From NCBI GenBank assembly GCA_000987045.1, contig LAKY01000013.1, forward strand, positions 25,827 through 89,826: a DNA stretch of 64,000 nt. Direction: 5' to 3'. The translations under genes and the position numbers were made by a program. The notes under the pieces are model-generated. The model was not told where the DNA came from. It made no database searches and saw only the letters and a list, made by a program, of their open reading frames with translations. Every line of letters starts with the position of its first letter. The stretch's first letter is position 1. The stretch comes from Clostridiales bacterium PH28_bin88 (GTDB lineage Bacteria > Bacillota > PH28-bin88). Positions 50,722 through 61,323 of the stretch are shown here, piece after piece.

Positions 50722-50792
50722 ATAGTTCAGTCGCCGAGCGCCAGAAGCCGGTCGTTAGGGTGTATGGCGCTAATAAACGACGACTGAACTAT
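50722..50792 (-). promoter_or_regulatory. Nested inverted repeat between mmdC and mmdB
   Basis: ATAGTTCAGTCG (50722-50733) and CGACTGAACTAT (50781-50792) are a perfect 12-bp inverted repeat. Inside it AGCGCCA and TGGCGCT form a second stem. It lies in the leader just before mmdB and could tune mmdB translation or transcript stability. Confidence 0.6.
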
Positions 50793-50858
50793 GCTACTGT
50801 TGTACCAGCACTTTAATAAAAAAACTTTATTTAAGGCCAGGGTAGAGACTTTATATAA

Positions 50859-51311
50859 TTAACCGATTACAAGTAGTGGGTCGCCAGCGGTGACGCTCTG
50901 GCCCTTGTTCACCAGTATTTCGGCTATCTGACCGCTCACTGGCGCGGTAACCTCGTTTTCCATCTTCATGGCTTCCAGGATCATGACCACCTGTCCTGCC
51001 TCTACCTGCTGGCCCGCACTCACTTTGATATCGGAAATAGTCCCCGGCAGGGGCGCGGAAACCGTTTCACCGCCGGCGGTCGGTTGTTTCCGTGGAGATG
51101 GAGCCGGTACAGGAGCCGGGGCCGCTTTAACGGGAGCCGGGGCCGGTCGGGTAACCGGAGCAGGAGCAGGGGCCGTAACTGGAGTTACCGCCGCAGCTGG
51201 CCTCGCTGCTGTTACTGGCGCCGTTACAGCCAGGTTACCGGGTGTCCCGCCGATCTCTTCTACATTGACCTCAAAAACCTCACCGTTTACTGTTACGCGA
51301 AACTTCCTCAT
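50859..51311 (-). CDS. mmdC: Biotin carrier subunit of methylmalonyl-CoA decarboxylase
   Basis: A 150-residue protein. After a short N-terminal domain, an Ala/Pro-rich linker (about residues 30-75) precedes a C-terminal biotinyl domain with the biotinylation motif EAMKMENEV. Biotin carries CO2 from MmdA to MmdB. Its ATG overlaps the TAA of mmdD (TAATG), showing translational coupling. Confidence 0.9.
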   Translation of the reverse strand: MRKFRVTVNGEVFEVNVEEIGGTPGNLAVTAPVTAARPAAAVTPVTAPAPAPVTRPAPAPVKAAPAPVPAPSPRKQPTAGGETVSAPLPGTISDIKVSAGQQVEAGQVVMILEAMKMENEVTAPVSGQIAEILVNKGQSVTAGDPLLVIG

Positions 51312-51751
51312 TACTTACGCCAACTCCCTTCTCTATCGGCATACTTCATTCTGGAACTCATTAGTTGGTATCGGCCAAAATGGCCCCAGGCGGGCACAGT
51401 AGGCAGAGATTGATGTGATTCCTGAGAGATTCGCCGTACTCCTGTAACCATCCATTTACCAGGGTCCTCAGTAACATGCGCCAAAACCGCTGCGACCGCT
51501 GCAACCAGCGGGGTAGGAACCGTCGAATTAACCACCGGATCACTAACCTCCACCGCTGTTTTATCAGGCTGTATCCCTGGGGGAGACGCTGGTCGCGAGG
51601 ATGATGCCAGTGAAGCACCGTTCATTTTTTCATCCTTGTGAGGGAAAAACCGGTTCATTAGTTTAATCAACCAAGCCAGCAATCCCAGCACGACGAAACA
51701 CGTCAGCATCCCCAGGAATAGGAGAATTAAGCCCAATGTCCATTTGTCCAA
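51311..51751 (-). CDS. mmdD: OadG/MmdD-like delta subunit
   Basis: A 146-residue protein with one N-terminal helix (about residues 6-30) and a flexible Ser/Pro-rich cytoplasmic part, the usual layout of decarboxylase gamma/delta subunits. These join the alpha and beta subunits to the membrane. TTG start at 51751. The order mmdA-mmdD-mmdC-mmdB is like that of Veillonella, supporting the methylmalonyl-CoA decarboxylase call. Confidence 0.8.
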   Translation of the reverse strand: MDKWTLGLILLFLGMLTCFVVLGLLAWLIKLMNRFFPHKDEKMNGASLASSSRPASPPGIQPDKTAVEVSDPVVNSTVPTPLVAAVAAVLAHVTEDPGKWMVTGVRRISQESHQSLPTVPAWGHFGRYQLMSSRMKYADREGSWRK

Positions 51752-51766
51752 TCCTCAAGTCACTCC

Positions 51767-53317
51767 TTATACCGGAATATTGCCATGTTTCTTACCAGGA
51801 CGGTTCTCCCGCTTGCTGACCAGCGATTCCAAAGTCTTGATCAGGAACAGCCTGGTCTCCTGGGGATCCAAAACGATGTCTACAAACCCCCTGGCTGCCG
51901 CTATATAGGGATTTGCAAACCTCTCCCTGTATTCACTGATCTTTTGCTGGCGAACCTCTGGTGGGTTTTCGGCTTCACTGATTTCCTTGCGGAAAATGAT
52001 ATTGGCGGCTCCCTCGGGACCCATTACGGCGATTTCGGCGGTAGGCCACGCAAAGACCTGGTCTGCTCCCAGGGAGCGGGCACACATGGCTAGGTAGGCT
52101 CCCCCATAAGCCTTTCGTACTACCAGGGTGATCTTGGGCACCGTTGCCTCGGAGTACGCGTAGAGCAGTTTAGCTCCATGACGGATAATTCCCCCATACT
52201 CCTGATCGGTGCCCGGGAGGTATCCGGGTGTGTCTACCAGGGTCAATAAGGGTATATTAAAGGCGTCACAGAAACGGATAAATCTCGAGGCCTTGTCCGA
52301 AGCGTTGATATCCAGGCAGCCGGCCATCACTCGGGGCTGGTTGGCGATGACCCCAATGGTCCGGCCGTTAAGCCGGCCATAACCGATCACCATATTGGTT
52401 GCCCAGCCGGCCTGTACCTCAAAAAACTCGCCGTTATCAAGAACGGGTTTGATCACGTCACGGACATCGTAGGGTTTGTTTGGTTCGGTGGGAACTACTT
52501 CCCGTAAACCCGGCTCAATGCGGTCCACCGGGTCGGTGCATTCCATGGCAGGTGGATCTTCCAGGTTGTTTGCGGGCAAGTAGCTTAACAATTGTTTAAT
52601 CAAGCGGATGCAGTCTTCCTCGCTGGCTGCATGGAAATGGGCTACTCCGCTGATGTTGTTATGTGTGCGGGCGCCGCCCAGTTCCTCGGAAGAAACCTCT
52701 TCTCCCGTCACCGACTTGATAACCTGAGGTCCGGTGATGAACATCTGGCTGGTCTTGTCTACCATAAACACCCAGTCGGTCAAGGCCGGGGAATATACTG
52801 CGCCGCCCGCGCAGGGACCCATGATCACCGAGATTTGGGGCACCACTCCCGATGCCAGGGTATTGCGCTTGAAGATTTCCCCGTACCCGTTCAGCGCATC
52901 CACGCCTTCCTGGATCCTGGCCCCACCGGAATCATTCATCCCGATGACCGGCGCACCCATTTTTACTGCCAAGTCCAGTACCTTGCAGATCTTGGCCGCG
53001 TGCATTTCACCAAGGGTACCCCCGATCACCGTAAAGTCCTGTGCGAAGACATAAACTTGCCGCCCGCCCACCGTTCCGTAACCTGTTACCACACCTTCCC
53101 CCGGGGCTTCCACCTCCTGCATGCCAAACTGGGTACCCCGGTGGGTAACAAACTGGTCAATCTCTGTAAAGCTTCCTTCATCCAGCAAAAGGTTGATCCT
53201 TTCCCGGGCAGTCAGCTTACCGGATTCGTGCTGTTTTTCCACCCGCTGCTTGCCTCCACCCGCCAGTACCTTCCCCTGACGGGCATTAAGGTCCTGCAGC
53301 TTGTCTTCCATAGACAT
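51767..53317 (-). CDS. mmdA: Methylmalonyl-CoA decarboxylase alpha (carboxyltransferase) subunit
   Basis: A 516-residue carboxyltransferase with two crotonase-fold halves (GGTLGEMHAAKICK and GNDSGGARIQEGV in the first; GGIIRHGAKLLYAYSEATVP in the second). It moves CO2 from methylmalonyl-CoA to biotin on MmdC. The start is ATG 53317 after GGGAGGG; an upstream ATG would give 40 unlike residues overlapping the epimerase gene. It is nearly identical in plan to propionyl-CoA carboxylase beta, so reverse use in propionate oxidation is possible. Confidence 0.9.
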   Translation of the reverse strand: MSMEDKLQDLNARQGKVLAGGGKQRVEKQHESGKLTARERINLLLDEGSFTEIDQFVTHRGTQFGMQEVEAPGEGVVTGYGTVGGRQVYVFAQDFTVIGGTLGEMHAAKICKVLDLAVKMGAPVIGMNDSGGARIQEGVDALNGYGEIFKRNTLASGVVPQISVIMGPCAGGAVYSPALTDWVFMVDKTSQMFITGPQVIKSVTGEEVSSEELGGARTHNNISGVAHFHAASEEDCIRLIKQLLSYLPANNLEDPPAMECTDPVDRIEPGLREVVPTEPNKPYDVRDVIKPVLDNGEFFEVQAGWATNMVIGYGRLNGRTIGVIANQPRVMAGCLDINASDKASRFIRFCDAFNIPLLTLVDTPGYLPGTDQEYGGIIRHGAKLLYAYSEATVPKITLVVRKAYGGAYLAMCARSLGADQVFAWPTAEIAVMGPEGAANIIFRKEISEAENPPEVRQQKISEYRERFANPYIAAARGFVDIVLDPQETRLFLIKTLESLVSKRENRPGKKHGNIPV

Positions 53318-53336
53318 CCGACTATTCCCTCCCGTC

Positions 53337-53741
53337 TCAGTTGCGTTCACAAAGTTCCACCAATGTACCCAGGGTGGCCTTGGGATGGATAAAAGCAATC
53401 TTCGCTCCACCCGCTCCGTAGCGCGGTACCTCATCAATTAGACGGATACCATTGTCCTTTAGTTCGGCGAGGGCCGCTTCGATGTTATCCACCCGTAAGG
53501 CTATGTGTTGCATACCTTCGCCCCTGGACTCAATAAACTTGGCAACAGGGCCCTCTGGGTCGGTGGATTCTAAAAGTTCAATCTCGCTGTCACCGGTAGG
53601 GATAAAAGCCACCCTCACCCGTTGTTCCTTAACTTCTTCTATGTCGGTAACCGCCAAGCCTAGTACGTCTTCGTAAAACTTTCGAGCGGCTTCCAAGTTC
53701 TTAACGGCCACGCCCACGTGGTCAATTTTAAGCACCTTCAT
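53337..53741 (-). CDS. mce: Methylmalonyl-CoA epimerase
   Basis: A 134-residue vicinal-oxygen-chelate protein. Metal ligands are expected in DHVGVAV (His), QHIALRV (His) and LVELCE (Glu). It interconverts (R)- and (S)-methylmalonyl-CoA between mutase and decarboxylase. It starts 96 bp after the mutase small subunit and ends 19 bp before mmdA. Confidence 0.92.
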   Translation of the reverse strand: MKVLKIDHVGVAVKNLEAARKFYEDVLGLAVTDIEEVKEQRVRVAFIPTGDSEIELLESTDPEGPVAKFIESRGEGMQHIALRVDNIEAALAELKDNGIRLIDEVPRYGAGGAKIAFIHPKATLGTLVELCERN

Positions 53742-53837
53742 TACGTCACCTCCTTAGATTATACACCCTTTACGTCGAATATCCTTTTCCCCTTATTTCG
53801 TATCCTTTCTTCCGGTTCTCATGCTTCTGTCTTTCTG

Positions 53838-54236
53838 TCAGTTGGAAGCCCGGGATTTGATAAAGGCAACGATTTCCGATGTGGGAGTGCCGGGACCAAA
53901 TATCTCGGCAATACCTGATTGTTTCAGTTCCGGAATATCTTCGTCCGGGATTACCCCACCGCCGATGATAATGACATCTCCGGCCCCTTGCTTGCGCAAC
54001 AAATCGGCCACCGGGGGGAACAAGTGCATGTGAGCGCCCGATAGGCTACTGATACCCACCACCTGCACGTCTTCCTGCAGCGCCGTTTCTACGATTTGTT
54101 CCGGCGTTTGCCTTAAGCCGGTGTAGATAACCTCCATCCCGGCATCCCTTAATGCTTGGGCAATAACCTTAGCTCCCCTGTCATGTCCGTCTAACCCGGC
54201 TTTGGCGATTAGCACCCTGATAGGTTTATTGGCCAT
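53838..54236 (-). CDS. Methylmalonyl-CoA mutase, cobalamin-binding subunit
   Basis: A 132-residue B12-binding domain. The cobalamin motif GLDGHDRG (DxHxxG; His coordinates Co) near residue 14 and the later GGG segment are intact. With the large subunit encoded just upstream it forms the split mutase that converts succinyl-CoA to methylmalonyl-CoA. Separate cobalamin subunits are typical of this syntrophic cluster. Confidence 0.93.
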   Translation of the reverse strand: MANKPIRVLIAKAGLDGHDRGAKVIAQALRDAGMEVIYTGLRQTPEQIVETALQEDVQVVGISSLSGAHMHLFPPVADLLRKQGAGDVIIIGGGVIPDEDIPELKQSGIAEIFGPGTPTSEIVAFIKSRASN

Positions 54237-54250
54237 CTGTGTTTCCTCCT

Positions 54251-55930
54251 TTACAGAGCCACACTCTGCTTATACTCGCCAAATACTTCCCGCAGCACCC
54301 CGCAGATCTCTCCAAGCGTGGCATAAGTCTTGACGGAACTCAAAATGGCCGGCATCAGGTTGGCATTGGTCTTGGCCGCCTGGCGCAGTTGTTCCAAGGC
54401 TTGTTGAACCTTTTGGTTATCACGGGACTGCCGGAGTTTATTCAGCTTACTCACTTGTCGTTCACCGACCGCAGGGTCTACTTTTAACAGGCCTTTAGGA
54501 CGCTCTTCTCCAATCTGGAACTTATTTACTCCAATTACCACCTTCTCACCCGATTCGATGGCCTGTTGGTAGCGATAGGCACTATCCTGGATTTCCTTCT
54601 GCATAAAGCCTTTTTCGATAGCCGCGGGAGCGCCGCCCAGGTCGTCGATTTTACGGATGTATTCCCAGACTTCCTCCTCAATGCTATTGGTCAAGGATTC
54701 TACAAAATAGGAGCCCGCCAGGGGGTCGACCGTATCAGTAACTCCGATCTCGTACCCGATCACCTGCTGGGTCCGGAGCGCAATCAGCACAGAGTCTTCG
54801 CTCGGTAATGCCAGGGCCTCATCCCTGGAGTTGGTGTGCAGGGACTGGGTACCTCCCAGTACAGCGCTGAGTGCCTGGAAAGCCACCCGCATGATGTTAA
54901 CATCCGGTTGTTGCGCTGTCAGCGTAACCCCCGCCGTTTGCGTGTGGAAACGAAGCATCATGGACCTGGGGTCTTTGGCGCCGAAGCGTTCCTTCATAAC
55001 CCTGGCCCAAATTCGCCGGGCTGCCCGGAACTTGGCGATCTCTTCAAAGAAATTGAGGTGAGCGTTAAAGAAGAAAGACAACCGCGGAGCGAAGTCATCA
55101 ACTCCAAGGCCAGCATTGACGGCTGCCTGAACGTATGCGATGCCGTCTGCCAGCGTAAAGGCAATCTCTTGCACTGCCGAAGCTCCGGCTTCGCGGATGT
55201 GATACCCGCTGATACTGATGGTATTCCACTGGGGAACGCTTTCTTTGCAATATGCGAAGATGTCGGTAATCAAGCGCATGGACGGCTGTGGGGGAAAGAT
55301 GTAAGTTCCCCGCGCAACGTATTCTTTGAGGATATCGTTCTGGATAGTGCCATTCAGTTGGTCCGCAGTTACCCCCTGCTTTTCCGCCACCGCAATATAC
55401 ATCGCTAGGATTACCGCCGCCGGAGCATTGATGGTCATGGAGGTGCTTACCTTGTCCAAGGGGATCCCTTCAAACAGGGTTTCCATGTCCTGCAGGGAAT
55501 CAATGGCCACCCCCACCTTGCCAACCTCTCCCCTGGCAAGAGGGTGATCCGAATCGTAACCTATTTGGGTAGGCAGATCAAATGCTACGCTTAAGCCGGT
55601 TTGGCCTTGTTCCAGGAGGTATTTGAATCGGCCGTTGGTTTCCTCGGCACTGCCAAAACCGGCGTATTGCCTCATGGTCCAGAGGCGACCACGATACATA
55701 GTGGGCTGAACACCCCTGGTAAAGGGGTATTCTCCAGGGAAACCCAAGTCCTTTTGATAGTCAAAGCCCTCCACATCCACCGGGGTATAGAGCCGGTTTA
55801 CCGAGATATTCGCATCGGTAGTAAAGTCTTCTTTTCTCTCCGGGAAACGCGCAAGGGTCTTCGTTTGTAACTTCTGCTCCCAAGCTGCCTGCGCGGCCTG
55901 AAGTTCTTTTAGCTTATCTGGTTCAAACAA
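54251..55930 (-). CDS. Methylmalonyl-CoA mutase, large (catalytic) subunit
   Basis: A 559-residue TIM-barrel mutase subunit. Substrate and radical residues are expected in [17 protein letters not shown] and [17 protein letters not shown]. It lacks the fused B12 domain, which is encoded separately next. It carries out the adenosylcobalamin-dependent carbon-skeleton rearrangement between succinyl-CoA and (R)-methylmalonyl-CoA. Confidence 0.94.
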   Translation of the reverse strand: MFEPDKLKELQAAQAAWEQKLQTKTLARFPERKEDFTTDANISVNRLYTPVDVEGFDYQKDLGFPGEYPFTRGVQPTMYRGRLWTMRQYAGFGSAEETNGRFKYLLEQGQTGLSVAFDLPTQIGYDSDHPLARGEVGKVGVAIDSLQDMETLFEGIPLDKVSTSMTINAPAAVILAMYIAVAEKQGVTADQLNGTIQNDILKEYVARGTYIFPPQPSMRLITDIFAYCKESVPQWNTISISGYHIREAGASAVQEIAFTLADGIAYVQAAVNAGLGVDDFAPRLSFFFNAHLNFFEEIAKFRAARRIWARVMKERFGAKDPRSMMLRFHTQTAGVTLTAQQPDVNIMRVAFQALSAVLGGTQSLHTNSRDEALALPSEDSVLIALRTQQVIGYEIGVTDTVDPLAGSYFVESLTNSIEEEVWEYIRKIDDLGGAPAAIEKGFMQKEIQDSAYRYQQAIESGEKVVIGVNKFQIGEERPKGLLKVDPAVGERQVSKLNKLRQSRDNQKVQQALEQLRQAAKTNANLMPAILSSVKTYATLGEICGVLREVFGEYKQSVAL

Positions 55931-55986
55931 ACGTTATTCCTCCCTTCGACTGGGAAGCCCACGGGTATTCTCCGAGCCTCCCTGGG

Positions 55987-56853
55987 TTATAGCACTTCTC
56001 TGATCAATTCAGGGACCTGGAACGGCAATTCCGCGACTTGTACACCAGCCGATTGCAGGGCTTGCACCTTCCCCTGGAAGGTACCCCTGCCCCGCTCGAT
56101 GATGGCTCCCGCGTGCCCCATCCGCTTTCCTGGTGGTGCGCTTTTGCCTGCCAGATATGCAATCACGGGCTTCTTAATATTCTCTTTAATGTATTCAGCC
56201 GCCTGCTCCTCGGCCGTACCACCAATCTCACCCACCATGATGATGACCTTGGTTTCGGCGTCTTTCTCAAATTTATCCAGAACGTCGATGAAGTTAAGTC
56301 CTACCACACGGTCGCCACCCAGGCCTACAACGGTACTGGTACCCATCCCGGCCCCAGTAAGATTGCCCACAATCTCATAGCTTAAGGTCCCACTGCGGGA
56401 TACCACCCCCACCTGGCCCGGGATAAAGAACTGGTTGGGCATGATCCCGATTTTGCACTTGCCGGACGAGACCACACCAAAGGTGTTGGGCCCTATCACG
56501 GTAGCACCCCTGGTTTTCGCAAATGCCATCATTTGCATAGCATCGTGCACCGGGATGTGTTCGGTGATACAGACCACCACCTTGACGCCGGCATCAATCG
56601 CCTCGAAGACGGCATCCTTGGCATAAGAGGCAGGGATAAAGATCACCGAAGCATCGATCCGTTGTTGGGCAGCAGCGGCAGTCATAGTATCATATACCGG
56701 TATACCTTCCACCTCCCGCCCACCTTTGCCCGGAGAGACACCTGCCACTATCCTGGTTCCATAGGCTAGCATCTGGCGGGTATGGAACGTTCCCTGATTA
56801 CCCGTAATTCCTTGAACAGCCACGTTGGTGTTTTCATCAATGTAGATGGCCAA
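55987..56853 (-). CDS. sucD: Succinyl-CoA ligase alpha subunit
   Basis: A 288-residue alpha subunit. NAD-like CoA-binding GITGNQGTFHT near the N-terminus and the phosphohistidine in GHAGAII (about residue 246) are conserved. With SucC it converts succinyl-CoA to succinate with ATP or GTP formation. Confidence 0.94.
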   Translation of the reverse strand: MAIYIDENTNVAVQGITGNQGTFHTRQMLAYGTRIVAGVSPGKGGREVEGIPVYDTMTAAAAQQRIDASVIFIPASYAKDAVFEAIDAGVKVVVCITEHIPVHDAMQMMAFAKTRGATVIGPNTFGVVSSGKCKIGIMPNQFFIPGQVGVVSRSGTLSYEIVGNLTGAGMGTSTVVGLGGDRVVGLNFIDVLDKFEKDAETKVIIMVGEIGGTAEEQAAEYIKENIKKPVIAYLAGKSAPPGKRMGHAGAIIERGRGTFQGKVQALQSAGVQVAELPFQVPELIREVL

Positions 56854-56900
56854 TTAGTTCGCCTCCCAATTTTAGTCCTGATCTCCTTACTTTTCGGCTG

Positions 56901-58010
56901 CTAGTGGGCCTGAGCCAGTTCCACCGCTTTGGCCGCCGCTTCATGCATGGTTTTATACGCATTAACGCCGTTTTCTTTCAAGATGCGTACGCCTGCCTCC
57001 TCATTGGTGCCAACCAACCGGATCACTACAGGTACAGGGATCTCTTTCGATTGCTTAACCTGGACAAACGCCTTGGCCACGTCGTCGCAACGGGTAATAC
57101 CGCCGAAGATGTTGATAAAGATGGCCTTGGGATTGGTAGACAGCAAGATTTCCAGAGCTTTGGCCGTCTGTTCCACGCTGGCGCCACCGCCGGCATCCAG
57201 GAAATTGGCCGGCCGCCCGCCGTAATGTTGGAGGATATCCAATGTAGCCATGGTGATTCCCGCTCCATTAGCCATCACAGCAATATCTCCGTCCAACTCC
57301 ACATAGGAAAGGCCGATGGCGTGAGCTTTTTGTTCGGCTAACGTGCGTTCTTCCACCCTTGGCAGGTCTTGATGCCTGAACAGGGCATCGTCATCCACAG
57401 TCACCTTGGCGTCTGCGGCAATCAGCCGGTCTCCGCTGATCACCAGGGGATTTATTTCTACAAGTTCGGCATCCGTATCTACAAACATACTATACAGAGA
57501 AGTCAGGATGTTAGTGAACTGGTTGGCCAACGGGCCCGATAACCCCATTTGACGAGATATTTCCCGCGCCACGTAAGGCATCACTCCGAAAGCAACGTCG
57601 ACGGGATATCTGATGATTTTCTCTTCGGGAACTTCCTCAATGTCCATTCCCCCCTCAGCGGAGGCCAAAATTATTGGCCGTTTTGCCGCCCCATCGAGGA
57701 CAATAGAGAGATAAAGCTCCCGGTGGATAGTTAGTTTTTCTTCTACCAGCAGGTTTTCTATTTTGAGCCCCCGGAGTTCGGTACCCAGCATTTCAGCAGC
57801 CATAGCCTCTGCTTCTTGGGGCAAACCCGCAAATTTAATGCCACCGGCCTTGCCCCGTTTACCTGAGAGGATCTGTGATTTCAGTACCACGTCGCCGATT
57901 TCCTCAGTTACTGAACCGGCTTCCGCTGCGGTATGAACAACCCGGCCTCTTGGTACCGGGATGTTGTATTTTGCAAAAAGTTCCTTCCCCATGTACTCGT
58001 ATAACTTCAT
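56901..58010 (-). CDS. sucC: Succinyl-CoA ligase beta subunit
   Basis: A 369-residue ATP-grasp subunit starting MKLYEYMGKELFAKYNIPVP, a standard SucC N-terminus. The C-terminal half has GGASVEQTAKALE and NIFGGITRCDDVA, as expected. Length is slightly shorter than E. coli SucC (388). It is the first enzyme gene after the sigma-54 regulator. Confidence 0.94.
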   Translation of the reverse strand: MKLYEYMGKELFAKYNIPVPRGRVVHTAAEAGSVTEEIGDVVLKSQILSGKRGKAGGIKFAGLPQEAEAMAAEMLGTELRGLKIENLLVEEKLTIHRELYLSIVLDGAAKRPIILASAEGGMDIEEVPEEKIIRYPVDVAFGVMPYVAREISRQMGLSGPLANQFTNILTSLYSMFVDTDAELVEINPLVISGDRLIAADAKVTVDDDALFRHQDLPRVEERTLAEQKAHAIGLSYVELDGDIAVMANGAGITMATLDILQHYGGRPANFLDAGGGASVEQTAKALEILLSTNPKAIFINIFGGITRCDDVAKAFVQVKQSKEIPVPVVIRLVGTNEEAGVRILKENGVNAYKTMHEAAAKAVELAQAH

Positions 58011-58123
58011 GTTTGCTTAATACCTCCCTTGACTATGTACTAAAATCTTTCAAGTAACGGTGGATGCAAATTCAGTCAAAATCACCCCATTCCTGATGTT
58101 TTTTCTAAATGCTTTTACAGCGG

Positions 58124-59908
58124 TTATCGGTAATTGGCCTGATACTTCCGCAGTTTATTATATAACGTCGCCAAGGAAATATTTAGAGCTTGAGCCGCCT
58201 TTTTCTTCCCTTCCAATGTCGCGCCGTAACGGGTAAGGGCGGCTTTCAGCATGAGTTGTTCCATCTTTTCCAAGGGCATGACCTCTACCCCAATTCCCGC
58301 CACGCCTCCATCAATCCGGCCCACATACTGGCTGATAATTTTGAGTGATAGAATCTCCTCATCGGTAGCCACCATTGCTCTTTCCAGCACATTCTCCAAC
58401 TCCCTGATGTTGCCTGGCCAGTGGTAGTTAACCAGTAATGGGACCGCCTCCGATGAAATACCTTTTACCCGCTTTCCCAGTTTACGGTTAAACTTGATAA
58501 TCAGGTTATGGATCAACAGAGGGATGTCCTCTTTTCGTTCCCGTAAAGAAGGGAGGTTAAGTTCGACAACGTTAAGCCGGTAATAGAGATCTTCGCGAAA
58601 AACCCCACGGCGTATCAGCGATTTTAGGTCACGGTTAGTAGCGGCAATAACCCTAACGTCTACCTTGATAGTCTGTGTTCCGCCCACCCGTTCAAACTCC
58701 ATGTCCTGTAGTACCCGTAAGAGTTTTGCCTGTAGGAATAGGTTCATATCCCCGATCTCATCGAGAAAAAGAGTCCCACCGTTAGCCAGCTCAACTTTTC
58801 CCAACTTGGTACGAACGGCACCTGTAAAGGCGCCTTTTTCGTGGCCAAAAAACTCACTTTCCAAAAGGTTTTCCGGAATAGCAGCACAGTTCACCTTGAT
58901 AAAGGGTCGGTCACGCCGTTCACTGCTATGGTGAATTGCATGCGCGTATAACTCCTTGCCAGTCCCGCTTTCGCCGGTAATTAATACAGTGGAATTGCTG
59001 CGGGCCGCCTTCCGGGCCATATCCGTTGCTGATTTAAAAGGCCTGCTTTTTCCAATAAGATCATCGAACGTAAATTTACTCCCGCTAATTTGCCCGATCC
59101 GTGCGTAAAGGTTCTCGATGATGGTAGTGGTCTTATTTAACTCATCCATTAGCTTGAGTATGTCGTTCATCGGTTGAAAAACTACGACCGCACCGTCTAA
59201 AACGCCATCGGAGAAAATAGGGGCGGCATTGGAGATCACTTCGACCCCGGATCCACCTACCCGGGTGCGGTGGTTAATCAAGGACTGCCCGGATTGCAGC
59301 GCCTGGGCCAAGGCTCCCTGGGGCGAAACCTCGAAAATACTCTGACCAATGCGAAGGCTTTCTGGGATACCTGTGACTCTAGTAAATGCCGGGTTAACGT
59401 ACTTGATTATTCCATTCCGATCCACCACTTCGATGGCCTCCTGCATCGCATGCAGGATAGCGGATAATTCACTTTTTACTCTTTCCAATTCCAAAAGACG
59501 CTCCCGCTCTTCTCCCATCATCAGCAAAAGATTCACCGCCGCCCCCTGATCAAGTACCGGAACTCCCGGTGGATAGTGTTGGCGGATTTGATGGATGAAA
59601 GCCGGGTCGTCACTGGCTTCAATCACCAGGTCAACCTCATTTGATTCAAGCATTTCCCTTGCCTGATCATTAGTATACAACTGACAATAAGCTGCCACCG
59701 CCCCGGATAACTGAATGTTGTCGCCGGCAATGGCTACTACCTCTACGCGTTCAAGGAGGGCCAGCACCCGGCATATATCACTGCCACGAATGCCGCCCCC
59801 AACAATGCCAACCCGGACCTTCTCCACTCCGGCACACCCTTCCCTGACAATGCTTCGAAGTTTACTGGCGCAAGGAAGTGAACAGGCTTGATCACGATTA
59901 ACCCTCAC
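58124..59908 (-). CDS. Sigma-54-dependent regulator with Rossmann-like N-terminus and PAS domain
   Basis: A 594-residue regulator. Residues about 30-130 form a Rossmann-like dinucleotide-binding domain ([12 protein letters not shown]), unusual for this class. A PAS domain follows (about 145-250). The AAA+ domain carries [13 protein letters not shown] (Walker A), GAFTGA (sigma-54 contact) and LFLDEIGD (Walker B). A Fis-type helix-turn-helix ends the protein. It is placed to control the methylmalonyl-CoA operon directly downstream. A PAS/sigma-54 regulator heads the Pelotomaculum mmc operon. It starts GTG within a 4-bp overlap with ahcY. Confidence 0.9.
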   Translation of the reverse strand: MRVNRDQACSLPCASKLRSIVREGCAGVEKVRVGIVGGGIRGSDICRVLALLERVEVVAIAGDNIQLSGAVAAYCQLYTNDQAREMLESNEVDLVIEASDDPAFIHQIRQHYPPGVPVLDQGAAVNLLLMMGEERERLLELERVKSELSAILHAMQEAIEVVDRNGIIKYVNPAFTRVTGIPESLRIGQSIFEVSPQGALAQALQSGQSLINHRTRVGGSGVEVISNAAPIFSDGVLDGAVVVFQPMNDILKLMDELNKTTTIIENLYARIGQISGSKFTFDDLIGKSRPFKSATDMARKAARSNSTVLITGESGTGKELYAHAIHHSSERRDRPFIKVNCAAIPENLLESEFFGHEKGAFTGAVRTKLGKVELANGGTLFLDEIGDMNLFLQAKLLRVLQDMEFERVGGTQTIKVDVRVIAATNRDLKSLIRRGVFREDLYYRLNVVELNLPSLRERKEDIPLLIHNLIIKFNRKLGKRVKGISSEAVPLLVNYHWPGNIRELENVLERAMVATDEEILSLKIISQYVGRIDGGVAGIGVEVMPLEKMEQLMLKAALTRYGATLEGKKKAAQALNISLATLYNKLRKYQANYR

Positions 59909-61158
59909 CCGCGCCAGTTGGTTAGATACTCATCCTGTTTCGGTGTGAGAGTATCGATGGTCACGCCGATAGCATCCAACCGCATGGCTGCTACCCGGCG
60001 ATCAATTTCAGATGGTACAGGATGAACCCCAGGTTTAATTCTCCCCTGGTTGTCAACCAGGTGTAAAAGCGACATCGCTTGTAAGGCAAAGCTAAGATCC
60101 ATGATTTCTGCCGGGTGACCGTCACCGGCTGCCAGATTAACCAACCTGCCTTCCGCAAGCAAGAATAATCTCCGGTCATTTTCCATGGTATATTCTTCCA
60201 CATTCGGCCTGGCCTCGCGCCGGTCTACTGCAAGTTTATCCAAATCCGGTTTCGATATTTCCACGTCAAAATGTCCGGCATTGGCTAAAATTGCCCCGTC
60301 CTTCATTAACCGGAAATGTTCTTCTCGGATGACGCCGTAATTACCGGTAACGGTAATAAAGAAGTCTCCCTCCGGGGCAGCCTCCAGGAGAGGCATCACC
60401 TGGAAACCGTCCATCAGTGCTTCATTGGCCCTGATGGGGTCAACCTCACAGATAATCACATTCGCACCGAGTCCTTTCGCACGCATGGCTACACCCTTAC
60501 CGCACCAACCGTATCCCGCCACTACCACGTTTTTCCCGGCGATCACCAGGTTGGTGGTGCGCATAATGGCATCCCAGACCGATTGCCCGGTACCGTAACG
60601 GTTGTCAAAGAGGAACTTGCAGTAAGCGTTGTTGACCGCCATCATGGGAAAATACAAAACACCTTCTCGCTCCATGGCCTTGAGGCGCAAAATTCCGGTT
60701 GTTGTCTCTTCACACCCGCCGATGACCTGGGGAAGCTGTTCCCGGCACTCATTGTGCAACAAGGATACCAGGTCACCCCCATCATCCACGATGAGGTCCG
60801 GCCGGCATTCCACGGCTCTTTTCAGATGCATATGGTACTCAGCATCGGTGGCTCCATACCACGCGAAGGAACGGATGCCATCCGCCACCAGGGCAGCCAC
60901 CACGTCATCCTGCGTGGATAATGGGTTACTTGCCACTGCCACCACTTCGGCCCCGCCAGCTTGGATCGCTTTGGCCAGGTATGCGGTCTTAGCCTCCAAG
61001 TGAAGACACATGACCACTGTCTTCCCGGTAAAGGGACGCGTTTCTTTGAATTCTTCCTCTAATTGGCGCAGGATTGGCATGCGGGCTTTTACCCATTCGA
61101 TCTTGACCTGACCCCTGGGAGCTAACCCGATGTCCCGGATTAAGTACTTTTCGGTCAA
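59905..61158 (-). CDS. ahcY: Adenosylhomocysteinase
   Basis: A 417-residue S-adenosylhomocysteine hydrolase of the short bacterial/archaeal type. NAD binding is by [20 protein letters not shown]; catalytic residues fall in GATDAEYH and DDGGDLV. It splits SAH to adenosine and homocysteine. The TTG start follows AAGGAGG. Its tight overlap with the sigma-54 regulator is odd, as it has no direct tie to propionate metabolism. Confidence 0.93.
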   Translation of the reverse strand: MTEKYLIRDIGLAPRGQVKIEWVKARMPILRQLEEEFKETRPFTGKTVVMCLHLEAKTAYLAKAIQAGGAEVVAVASNPLSTQDDVVAALVADGIRSFAWYGATDAEYHMHLKRAVECRPDLIVDDGGDLVSLLHNECREQLPQVIGGCEETTTGILRLKAMEREGVLYFPMMAVNNAYCKFLFDNRYGTGQSVWDAIMRTTNLVIAGKNVVVAGYGWCGKGVAMRAKGLGANVIICEVDPIRANEALMDGFQVMPLLEAAPEGDFFITVTGNYGVIREEHFRLMKDGAILANAGHFDVEISKPDLDKLAVDRREARPNVEEYTMENDRRLFLLAEGRLVNLAAGDGHPAEIMDLSFALQAMSLLHLVDNQGRIKPGVHPVPSEIDRRVAAMRLDAIGVTIDTLTPKQDEYLTNWRG

Positions 61159-61323
61159 AGTCTCAACCTCCTTGGTTGGGTTTATATTCTCCTTAAAAAC
61201 GTTAATTCCTTTTTTTTTGGCACATTATACATGATTCACACAAAAACCCGGCATTGCAACAATACATCCTTTAGGCCGGCTTTAGGCCGGGCTCTCTCTC
61301 CCGATGAGCAAGAAGTATTTGGT

